In this document: positions 53,976 to 60,644 of the stretch, in pieces
Layout: every line of letters begins with the position of its first letter
Numbering within the stretch: the first letter of the stretch is position 1
Source of the DNA: Parabacteroides bouchesdurhonensis
GTDB taxonomy: Bacteria > Bacteroidota > Bacteroidia > Bacteroidales > Tannerellaceae
Direction of reading: 5' to 3'
DNA length: 64,000 nucleotides
NCBI RefSeq assembly: GCF_900186615.1
Contig: NZ_LT896588.1
Span: forward strand, 130,882-194,881
Notes under the pieces: generated by a model
Told to the model about the DNA's origin: nothing
The model's database searches: none
The model's input: only the letters and a program-made list of their open reading frames with translations
Translations under genes and position numbers: made by a program

Positions 53976-54245
53976 TTACATTATCTGTAATAGCTGTTTC
54001 TTTAAGATACACATTTTCTCTCCTTGCATCATCGGTAAGCACAACAGATATTTCCGTTCCATCTCTATCAGAAAATGGGTTTTATTACAACTCATTCCCG
54101 TAATGTCTTCGTACCTGCGGATTATACCGTCAACACAAAACGTTGTCTCATCACAAGAAAATTCCAGTTCGGGGAATTGTGAACAAAAGTAGGCAGAATA
54201 GAAAGCAAACATATTCTGAGCCTGTTTGATATTACAGATATCCAT
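53976..54245 (-). CDS. Hypothetical protein (89 aa)
   Basis: An 89-codon frame in an otherwise gene-poor stretch. Codon choice is like that of neighbouring genes and the product looks protein-like, rich in Cys, Met and aromatic residues (QNMFAFYSAYFC near 10-21, FCVDGIIRRYEDITG near 36-50), without signal peptide or membrane helix. No family recognised and no -7 element found. It may be a lineage-specific gene or a remnant. Confidence 0.4.
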   Translation of the reverse strand: MDICNIKQAQNMFAFYSAYFCSQFPELEFSCDETTFCVDGIIRRYEDITGMSCNKTHFLIEMERKYLLCLPMMQGEKMCILKKQLLQIM

Positions 54246-54329
54246 ACGCCAGTATTTTTTATCAGGTTACATCTGAGACTTTATAGGCGCGGAAGTATAT
54301 GGCATTATTCAGAAAAATAGTCCGTTCAT

Positions 54330-54421
54330 AAAAGAAGGGGCGGCAGGCTGAACTCTGTTAAGTGGAGGTTCGACTAAGACCCAACGATGACCAAAGTCAG
54401 CCCGCACACCCCTCTTTATCT
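54330..54421 (-). ncRNA. Small structured RNA gene with own promoter and terminator
   Basis: A predicted transcript of about 92 nt. The -7 element TACGTTTG ends 7 bases before its 5' end. The ends pair: AGGGG with CCCCT, then, across a 3/2 internal loop, GCGGGCTGA with TCAGCCTGC (9 pairs, one G-U); inside, CTTTG can pair with CAGAG, leaving a central region of about 33 nt. The 3' arm runs into TTCTTTT, an intrinsic terminator. No open reading frame fits. The organisation (TAnnTTTG promoter, rod with central bulge, terminator) resembles the published Bacteroidales-1 motif and 6S-like RNAs, but I cannot confirm identity. It is not the SRP RNA (no GGAAGC-type loop) or tmRNA. Confidence 0.65.
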
Positions 54422-54427
54422 ATATAC

Positions 54428-54435
54428 CAAACGTA
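54428..54435 (-). promoter_or_regulatory. -7 element of the small RNA
   Basis: TACGTTTG on the minus strand, perfect TAnnTTTG. No gene follows it other than the structured RNA, which is the main evidence for an RNA gene here. Confidence 0.6.
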
Positions 54436-54690
54436 TCCATACTTTACAGCATAGATAACATGTATAGACAACAAAGGGTTGCGGGGCTTTCTTTGTGCAC
54501 TCATCATTGAAAATTTAGTCGATTTCCACTTAATTGCACAAATATTTCACGCAACGAAAGCCTTATTCAAGAGCTTTTCTCAGTCAGCAAAGATAAACAT
54601 TAATAATATGTAAAACCATAAAACTCCACAAAATCCATAAGAGTAGTTTATTCAAAATAAGTATTACCTTATTACCGGTGGCGGTTTTAT

Positions 54691-54778
54691 TTTGTTCCAT
54701 CGGCATGGAACAGTTGTTTCATCAGCTTGAAACGTTTGTTCCATCAGCATGAAACTTTTGTTCCACCGGGATGAAACA
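54691..54778. repeat. Tandem array of 22-bp palindromic units (array 2)
   Basis: Four complete 22-bp units at 54691-54712, 54713-54734, 54735-54756 and 54757-54778. On the minus strand the cores read GTTTCATCCCGGTGGAAC, GTTTCATGCTGATGGAAC, GTTTCAAGCTGATGAAAC and GTTCCATGCCGATGGAAC, the same family as array 1 but in the opposite orientation. The last core is a near-perfect palindrome with 7-base arms. Begins about 107 bases past the lipid-kinase stop. Flanks 54436-54690 and 54779-54884 contain no supported gene. Confidence 0.85.
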
Positions 54779-54884
54779 AAATGGAACTTATATGTTCACG
54801 TTTTTAGTTGACTGTATTTTGTCTTATTAATAAAAAAGGTTGACTTGGTTTAAACTTAAGTAATAATAAAGGTTGACCTCTTTC

Positions 54885-55856
54885 TTATTTAAAAATAAAA
54901 GGAAGTCTTTTATCAAAAAAACGCGTTACCTGTTCAAAGAAATAATGCACTTCTTTAGTAAACGACACTACATCAGGAGTAAGAACCTTGAGCGCTTTCG
55001 GCTCTACAGTTATATCAATACGACTGTCGGCCATGACAGGTTCGCCATCCAGATGCATTACACCGGGATTCTGGCGGATGATTGTAACCTGTTGTGCTTT
55101 CCTTGTCTTAATTTTACTGTTACGGTCTATCTGTTTTGTAAATAACTGAATGGCAAGTGGAGCTATATCCAGTGGGGTAAAAGGTGATAATATCGTAACG
55201 TCCATCTGCCCGTCTTGTATATTGGCATGAGGAGCTATAAAAGCATTATTGCCATATTGGGAAGCATTTGCACAGGCAACAAGAAATGCTTTTTCCTTTA
55301 TCGTCTGGTTATCAACCAAAAGCTCATACGGTTCCGGTTTATAACTCAAGTATTCTTCAATCGTATTCTTTATATAAGTAAGAGAGCCGCGGCGTTTCTC
55401 ATTCGCAAATTTTTGGCTTACGGCAGCATCAAAGCCAACACCGCAAGTACAAAAGAAAACACGCCCGTTAGCTTTGCAACAATCTATCGTAGTAATATGC
55501 CCTTTGCTAATCAGGTCTATCGCACGGCGTACATCCATAGGAATATGTAACTCGCGAGCCAGACCGTTACCTGAGCCTTTCGGGATAATGCCCAATACAG
55601 CATCCGAATGTATCATAGCACGGGCTATCTCATTCACAGTTCCGTCTCCCCCTACAGCTATTATATAATGCACGCCATTTTCTATCGCCTGTTTGGTCAG
55701 CTCACTGGCATGTCCTGCATACTCTGTGAAAGAGATAGTTAACAAACAATGATAACGAAGGCACATTTCCTCTATCATTTTCGGAATTTTACGCTTCGAA
55801 CCTACTCCCGATATAGGATTGATTATGGCATGTACCTTTATTTCTTGTCTGTCCAT
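54885..55856 (-). CDS. Diacylglycerol kinase-family lipid kinase (YegS/BmrU-like)
   Basis: Cytoplasmic/peripheral membrane kinase of 323 residues phosphorylating a lipid hydroxyl. Catalytic-domain motifs: INPISGVGSKRK near 11, the glycine-rich GGDGTVNEIAR near 66-76 and PKGSGNGLAREL near 93. C-terminal half is the beta-sandwich of the NAD-kinase/DAGK fold with GVMHLDGEPV near 271. Start chosen at the ATG giving MDRQEIKVHAIINP; the open frame continues 38 codons further but across its -7 element. The family also contains sphingosine and ceramide kinases. Divergently transcribed from a serine palmitoyltransferase, so a sphingoid base or ceramide substrate is a reasonable inference, undecagenol or diacylglycerol the alternatives. 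Confidence 0.9.
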   Translation of the reverse strand: MDRQEIKVHAIINPISGVGSKRKIPKMIEEMCLRYHCLLTISFTEYAGHASELTKQAIENGVHYIIAVGGDGTVNEIARAMIHSDAVLGIIPKGSGNGLARELHIPMDVRRAIDLISKGHITTIDCCKANGRVFFCTCGVGFDAAVSQKFANEKRRGSLTYIKNTIEEYLSYKPEPYELLVDNQTIKEKAFLVACANASQYGNNAFIAPHANIQDGQMDVTILSPFTPLDIAPLAIQLFTKQIDRNSKIKTRKAQQVTIIRQNPGVMHLDGEPVMADSRIDITVEPKALKVLTPDVVSFTKEVHYFFEQVTRFFDKRLPFIFK

Positions 55857-55884
55857 ATTAAGTTCTGCATTGAATTTGAGAGGA

Positions 55885-55892
55885 CAAAAATA
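55885..55892 (-). promoter_or_regulatory. -7 element of the lipid kinase
   Basis: TATTTTTG on the minus strand, perfect TAnnTTTG, 28 bases before the chosen ATG; supports that start. Confidence 0.6.
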
Positions 55893-55945
55893 ATGCTTTT
55901 GTAAAACTTTTAAAGCATTTGAGCAACTATAAGTTATTTTTTTAC

Positions 55946-55953
55946 TACTTTTG
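55946..55953 (+). promoter_or_regulatory. -7 element of spt
   Basis: TACTTTTG, perfect TAnnTTTG, with TTTG at 55918-55921 (24-base spacer, longer than ideal). Implies a leader of about 93 bases before the ATG. Confidence 0.55.
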
Positions 55954-55961
55954 CCGCTGGA

Positions 55962-55998
55962 TTTGCCCAAAATAACTATTTATGGATAGTTAGGCAAA
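55962..55998 (+). promoter_or_regulatory. Hairpin at the 5' end of the spt leader
   Basis: TTTGCC pairs with GGCAAA and inside it AACTAT with ATAGTT, with a 6-base loop and an asymmetric internal loop (6 and 1 bases). It would begin at or next to the predicted transcription start, where a hairpin could protect the message or regulate it. Confidence 0.4.
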
Positions 55999-56052
55999 CC
56001 TGAATTCTTTTGGATAAACAAATAGCGAGAAATCATTCTCTTTAATAATAAT

Positions 56053-57240
56053 ATGAAACTTTTACAAGAGAAATTAGCAAAGTACGATGCTCCTCAACGG
56101 GCTATAGCAGCAGGAATATATCCTTATTTCAGAATGATAGAAAGCGATCAGGACACTGAAGTTATAATCAGTGGAAAAAAGGTTCTGATGTTCGGCTCAA
56201 ACGCGTACTTAGGATTGACCAACCATCCTAAAGTAAAAGAGGCAGCTATTGAAGCCATAAAGAAATATGGCACAGGTTGTGCCGGTTCACGGTTCTTGAA
56301 TGGTACGTTGGATTTACATATCCAGTTAGAGAAAAGATTAGCAGAATTTGTTGGTAAAGAAGATGCCATCGTATATTCTACAGGTTTTCAAGTTAACTTA
56401 GGAGTAGTATCCTGCCTTACCGGCCGTGAAGACTACATTCTTTGGGATGAGTTAGACCATGCTTCAATTATTGAAGGCCATCGTCTCTCATTTTCCACCA
56501 AACTGAAATACAAACATAACGACATGGACTCTCTGGAGAAACAACTCCAGAAGTGCGAGCCTGATAAAGTGAAGCTAATCGTAACCGACGGTGTATTCAG
56601 TATGGAAGGAGATGTAGCCAAGCTTCCCGAGATAGTTGCATTGGCAAAGAAATATAATGCCAGCGTAATGGTTGACGAAGCACATGGTATTGGTGTATTC
56701 GGAAATCACGGACGTGGCACTTGCGACCATTTCGGAGTAACAAATGATGTAGACCTGATTATGGGTACATTTAGCAAATCGTTTGCTTCTATCGGAGGAT
56801 TCATTGCTTCAGACGAACCGGTCATAAACTACCTTCGCCATCATTCTCGTTCTTATATATTCAGTGCAAGTAATACGCCTTCCGCAACAGCTGCCGCCAA
56901 TGCAGCATTGGATATTATGTTATCCGAACCGGAACGTATCCAGCACTTATGGGATTTGACCAACTACGCATTAGACGGTTTCCGTAATATGGGCTGCGAA
57001 ATAGGACATACATCAACTCCTATCATCCCCTTGTTTATCCGTGATAATGACCTGACATTCCTTATCGTAAAAGAATTGTTTGAAGCAGGCATTTTTGTTA
57101 ATCCTGTAGTTGCTCCGGCTGTAGCTTCGGAAGATACGTTAATCCGTTTCTCATTAATGGCTACCCATACAAAAGAACAGTTGGATTATGCTTTGGAAGC
57201 AATTCATAAAGTATTCAAGAGCCATGGTTTGGTAGACTAA
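56053..57240 (+). CDS. spt: Serine palmitoyltransferase-type alpha-oxoamine synthase
   Basis: PLP enzyme condensing serine with palmitoyl-CoA to 3-ketosphinganine, first step of the sphingolipids that Bacteroidetes make. 395 residues. Motifs: GSNAYLGLTNHPKV near 48, GTGCAGSRFLNGT near 76, DEAHGIGVFG near 209 and the PLP lysine in GTFSKSFASIGGF near 242. The sequence is closest in feel to Bacteroides/Porphyromonas Spt; the relatives KBL (glycine C-acetyltransferase) and BioF share the fold but usually lack this exact FSKSFASIGG context and the phylum's Spt start. Divergent from a lipid kinase; own promoter, leader hairpin and terminator. Confidence 0.88.
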   Translation: MKLLQEKLAKYDAPQRAIAAGIYPYFRMIESDQDTEVIISGKKVLMFGSNAYLGLTNHPKVKEAAIEAIKKYGTGCAGSRFLNGTLDLHIQLEKRLAEFVGKEDAIVYSTGFQVNLGVVSCLTGREDYILWDELDHASIIEGHRLSFSTKLKYKHNDMDSLEKQLQKCEPDKVKLIVTDGVFSMEGDVAKLPEIVALAKKYNASVMVDEAHGIGVFGNHGRGTCDHFGVTNDVDLIMGTFSKSFASIGGFIASDEPVINYLRHHSRSYIFSASNTPSATAAANAALDIMLSEPERIQHLWDLTNYALDGFRNMGCEIGHTSTPIIPLFIRDNDLTFLIVKELFEAGIFVNPVVAPAVASEDTLIRFSLMATHTKEQLDYALEAIHKVFKSHGLVD

Positions 57241-57264
57241 TCCCTATCAACATAAGATAAATAT

Positions 57265-57302
57265 AAAAAGCCCGGTAGTGAACGTTTACTGCCGGGCTTT
57301 TT
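57265..57302 (+). terminator. Terminator of spt
   Basis: AAAAAGCCCGGTAGT pairs with ACTGCCGGGCTTTTT (15 pairs with one G-U), 8-base loop, T-run. 24 bases past the spt stop. Confidence 0.92.
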
Positions 57303-57345
57303 GTTTATTTTCATCCACTCTTGCGGAAGTGTTAGAATAAATAAT

Positions 57346-57353
57346 TATTTTTG
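57346..57353 (+). promoter_or_regulatory. -7 element of ricT-gldH
   Basis: TATTTTTG, perfect TAnnTTTG, with TTG at 57321-57323 (22-base spacer). It overlaps an upstream in-frame ATG (57351), so the later ATG at 57399 is the likely ricT start. Confidence 0.6.
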
Positions 57354-57398
57354 CATAATTGTACATTGCATAAACACACATATATACAACCTAGTAAA

Positions 57399-58736
57399 AT
57401 GGATTTTAAACTAAATACAGGAAGTTGCTGCATGGGAAGAAAAGGATGCAGCAAAGTACAAAATACAAAACTTAATACATACGACTGGCTTTGCGATGTG
57501 CCGGATGCCGAAAACGCAACCGACTTCGTTGAAGTACAATTCAAGAATACACGTAAAGGCTATTATTTGAACAACACCAAGATTCCTCTTGAAAAAGGAG
57601 ACATGGTAGCCGTTGAAGCAAGTCCCGGACATGACATAGGAACAGTTACTCTTACCGGTAAATTGGTTCTCTTGCAAATGAAAAAGAACAATGTACGTAC
57701 CGGGGATGGTTCTGAACCCAAGAAAATCTATCGCAAAGCAAAACCTACCGATATTGAGAAGTACGAAGAAGCAAAAGGCAAAGAACATGCTACAATGATC
57801 CGCTCCCGACAAATTGCCGCCGATTTAGGCTTAAATATGAAAATTGGTGATGTTGAATATCAGGGAGACGGCAACAAAGCAATCTTTTACTACATTGCGG
57901 ATGAGCGTGTAGACTTTCGTCAGCTTATTAAAGTATTGGCAGAGGCTTTCCGGGTTCGTATCGAGATGAAACAAATAGGCGCCCGTCAAGAAGCAGGACG
58001 TATTGGCGGTATTGGACCTTGCGGACGAGAACTTTGCTGTTCCAGTTGGATGACAAGCTTTGTTTCCGTAGCAACAGGAGCTGCCCGCTATCAGGATATT
58101 TCCATGAATCCTCAAAAACTGGCAGGTCAATGCGCCAAGCTAAAATGTTGCATTAACTACGAAGTAGATACTTACGTAGAAGCACAGAAGCGTTTGCCTT
58201 CCCGTGAGATTTCATTGGAAACAAAAGACAATACTTATTATCACTTCAAAACCGATATTTTCAAACGTGAAATTACTTATTCTACAGACAAGGCTTTTGC
58301 AGCAAACCTGATAACTATATCAGCCAACCGCGCTTTTGATGTTATCAACATGAATAAGAAAGGCATGAAGCCGATTTCACTGGAAGCAGATACAAAACCG
58401 CAACCTCCTAAAAAAGATTCTCAAGATATCTTAGGTCAAGACAGTGTAACGCGTTTTGATTCTGTTAAGAAGAAGAAAAAGAAGCGTAATAATGGCGGCG
58501 GGGAAACGAACAGTACAAATAATGAAACTGAAAACAATACGAGTGCTGCTCCCGTAAATAATGAAAACGGTAATAATAGAAATAACAACCGGAACAATAA
58601 CAACAATAACCGGAATAATAACCGTCCGAAGCAGAGGCCGAAAGGAAATAATAACAATGAGAAATCTGTAAATAATGACAAATCTCAGCAACCAGCCAGA
58701 CCGGGGAATAAACCGGAAAACAAGCTTGAAGCTTAG
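57399..58736 (+). CDS. ricT: PSP1-domain protein RicT (YaaT-like) with Asn-rich tail
   Basis: Cytoplasmic protein of 445 residues starting MDFKLNTGSCCMGRKGC. The PSP1 domain covers about 40-290, with the Cys set GIGPCGRELCCSSW near 209-222 and CAKLKCCINYE near 247-257, which in Bacillus YaaT helps hold iron-sulfur clusters in the Ymc/Yaa (RicAFT) complex that works with RNase Y. From about residue 360 the protein becomes basic then Asn-rich low complexity (tracts of Asn and Arg), then KPENKLEA. The tail resembles RNA-binding or phase-separating tails, a guess. Overlaps the next gene, gldH, at its end. An upstream start at 57351 would fall inside the promoter. Confidence 0.92.
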   Translation: MDFKLNTGSCCMGRKGCSKVQNTKLNTYDWLCDVPDAENATDFVEVQFKNTRKGYYLNNTKIPLEKGDMVAVEASPGHDIGTVTLTGKLVLLQMKKNNVRTGDGSEPKKIYRKAKPTDIEKYEEAKGKEHATMIRSRQIAADLGLNMKIGDVEYQGDGNKAIFYYIADERVDFRQLIKVLAEAFRVRIEMKQIGARQEAGRIGGIGPCGRELCCSSWMTSFVSVATGAARYQDISMNPQKLAGQCAKLKCCINYEVDTYVEAQKRLPSREISLETKDNTYYHFKTDIFKREITYSTDKAFAANLITISANRAFDVINMNKKGMKPISLEADTKPQPPKKDSQDILGQDSVTRFDSVKKKKKKRNNGGGETNSTNNETENNTSAAPVNNENGNNRNNNRNNNNNNRNNNRPKQRPKGNNNNEKSVNNDKSQQPARPGNKPENKLEA

Positions 58737-59187
58737 GAGTATCATAACAGCTTTTATCAGCCTCTTATTCTTTTCCTGCGAAAATCAAGCTTTGTACGAT
58801 CAATACCAGGCAATAGATAACACAACGTGGGAAAAGGATAAGGAGTATTATTTCACTTTCCTGGTTACGGATATATCCGTTCCATATAACCTGACACTGG
58901 AAGTACGGAATAACAACTTATATCCTTATCAAAATCTATGGTTGTTCTGCAAAGAAGAACTACCTATAGGTCCGCTAAAGAGAGATACGATAGAGTGTAT
59001 GCTGGCTAATGAATATGGAAAATGGCATGGACACGGTATTTCTCTATTCCAATCCAGTTTTCCTATCCGGACAAATTACGTATTTCCTTATGAAGGACAA
59101 TATACTTTCAGCTTCCGGCAAGGTATGAGAAATGATAAACTTTCCGGCATTCAAGAAATTGGTTTCAGAGTAGAAAAAGCCCAATAA
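58726..59187 (+). CDS. gldH: GldH-type lipoprotein (probable TTG start)
   Basis: Exported lipoprotein of the gliding-motility GldH family, found throughout Bacteroidota including non-gliders. From TTG at 58726 the protein is 153 residues with a clean lipoprotein signal: MKLRSIITAFISLLFFSC, acylated Cys18. The only ATG in frame (58675) would put a 17-residue hydrophilic stretch before this signal and overlap ricT by 62 bases instead of 11, so TTG is preferred. Family features: NTTWEKDKEYYFTF near 31, VSVPYNL-like strand (TDISVPYNLTLEVRN), and the closing FRQGMRNDKLSGIQEIGFRV. Function in this organism unknown. Confidence 0.85.
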   Translation: MKLRSIITAFISLLFFSCENQALYDQYQAIDNTTWEKDKEYYFTFLVTDISVPYNLTLEVRNNNLYPYQNLWLFCKEELPIGPLKRDTIECMLANEYGKWHGHGISLFQSSFPIRTNYVFPYEGQYTFSFRQGMRNDKLSGIQEIGFRVEKAQ

Positions 59188-59200
59188 CGCTTTCGTTATT
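59183..59200. terminator. Hairpin shared by convergent gldH and rodA ends
   Basis: AATAACG and CGTTATT flank a 4-base loop; the gldH TAA lies in one arm and the rodA TAA in the other. No U-tract, so termination efficiency is doubtful. Confidence 0.35.
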
Positions 59201-60644
59201 ACCGGTCATTTCTTGAAGCGTCCAAACGAAGAAAAATAAACAACAGGATAGTAAATCCCCACAATGAAGAGCCTCCATAACTAAAGAAAGGCAAAGGAAT
59301 ACCAATCACCGGAGTAAGTCCGGTAACCATCCCTACGTTAATGGCCAAATGAAAAAAGAAGATAGAGGCAACACTATACCCGTAAACCCGCCTGAAAGTG
59401 TTTCCCTGTCTTTCGGCCAGCATAATAAGACGAATTATAAATATACCGAATAAAATCAATACGGCTGTAGCTCCTACAAACCCCTGTTCTTCCCCTACTG
59501 TACAGAAGATAAAGTCGGTATCCTGCTCCGGCACGTATTTTAGCTTTGTTTGCGTACCGTTCAGGAAGCCTTTCCCTGTAAGGCCGCCCGAGCCAATCGC
59601 AATCTTGGACTGATTAACGTTATAACCTGCCCCACTCGGATCATCTTCAAGTCCTAAAGAGACTTTAATACGTATCTGCTGATGAGGTTCAAGCACATTA
59701 TTGAAAACATAATCCACCGAAAACAAAAAGGCTAACGAGGCCAAAGCGAAAAAGCCGATAAGGATATAATGCCAAACCCAATTCCTCGCGGATAAGTATA
59801 TCAGATACAGAACGGAAAGTAATACTAAGCCTTCTGCTATCAAAGCAAAGTCTACCGGAATAAATAAAGAAGTAATATAACCTGCCACATACGCTGTTGC
59901 TATACCAATCAACATAATAAACGCAGCCTTATTATCTTTTCGTTCCAGATAGACCAACACCATTGTTATAGCTAATATTATATTCGAGACGATAAATTCT
60001 CCCATCGACGTAATGCCGACAATAACTTCCGAATATTTCATCTCCGTAACAAAAAAGACAACCGCGCAAACTCCGGCCAACAAAATATATCCCGACATAC
60101 CTTCCCTGTATAACATCAGAAAGAAAGCCAGATAAACTAATGCCGAGCCTGTCTCCTTCTGCAAAAGGATACATACCATAGGCAAAAATATCAGCACTAA
60201 AACAATCAGAAAGTTCTTCGGGACTGTCAATTTAAAGCCATAGATATTCATTAATTTAGCAACAGCCAATGCCGTAGCGAACTTAGCAAATTCCGCAGGT
60301 TGTAAACGAATAGGCCCTAATACGAGCCAGGAATGCGAACCTTTAATATTCGGAGCTAAGAATATAGTAGCAATCAACAAAAGGATAACGACAGCATAAA
60401 TTAGATAGGCAAACACATCAAAGAAGTCACTCTCTAACATCAAAATGACAAAGATGATTCCAACAGACAACCCCATCCACATCAACTGAGAACCCGGACG
60501 GCCTGCGATATCAAATAGCCCTACATTATCAAATTCATAGCTGGCACCACAGATGCTAAACCAACCGGCTACCACCATCAACACATAAAGTATGACAGTA
60601 AACCAATCTATGGATTTCCATATTTCTGTTCTTCTATAACTCAC
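59199..60644 (-). CDS. rodA: Rod shape-determining SEDS glycosyltransferase RodA
   Basis: Inner-membrane peptidoglycan polymerase of the elongasome, 481 residues with about ten helices, working with the class B penicillin-binding protein encoded just upstream. SEDS signatures: WLVLGPIRLQPAEFAKFATA near 106-125 and, at the C-terminus, GMVTGLTPVIGIPLPFFSYGG near 437-457 (shown from its first part GMVTGLTPVIGIPLPFFS). A longer central loop than E. coli RodA (370), usual for Bacteroidota. Starts with GTG inside the mrdA end (11-base overlap). Last gene of the mre operon. Confidence 0.95.
   Translation of the reverse strand: MSYRRTEIWKSIDWFTVILYVLMVVAGWFSICGASYEFDNVGLFDIAGRPGSQLMWMGLSVGIIFVILMLESDFFDVFAYLIYAVVILLLIATIFLAPNIKGSHSWLVLGPIRLQPAEFAKFATALAVAKLMNIYGFKLTVPKNFLIVLVLIFLPMVCILLQKETGSALVYLAFFLMLYREGMSGYILLAGVCAVVFFVTEMKYSEVIVGITSMGEFIVSNIILAITMVLVYLERKDNKAAFIMLIGIATAYVAGYITSLFIPVDFALIAEGLVLLSVLYLIYLSARNWVWHYILIGFFALASLAFLFSVDYVFNNVLEPHQQIRIKVSLGLEDDPSGAGYNVNQSKIAIGSGGLTGKGFLNGTQTKLKYVPEQDTDFIFCTVGEEQGFVGATAVLILFGIFIIRLIMLAERQGNTFRRVYGYSVASIFFFHLAINVGMVTGLTPVIGIPLPFFSYGGSSLWGFTILLFIFLRLDASRNDR

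Noticed and set aside
54330..54421. SRP RNA or tmRNA as identity of the small RNA
   Set aside because: It lacks the conserved SRP helix-8 GGAAGC-type loop and has no tRNA-like ends or tag reading frame; it is also far shorter than tmRNA.
54832..54876. Direct repeat AAAGGTTGAC, two copies 32 bases apart
   Set aside because: Only two short copies in AT-rich sequence without a gene context; could be chance.
55857..55970. 38-residue extension of the lipid kinase
   Set aside because: It runs over the kinase's own -7 element; the family starts near IKVHAIINP.
58436..58745. Long minus-strand reading frames opposite the ricT tail
   Set aside because: They are the complement of Asn-rich low-complexity codons and have no start context or homology.
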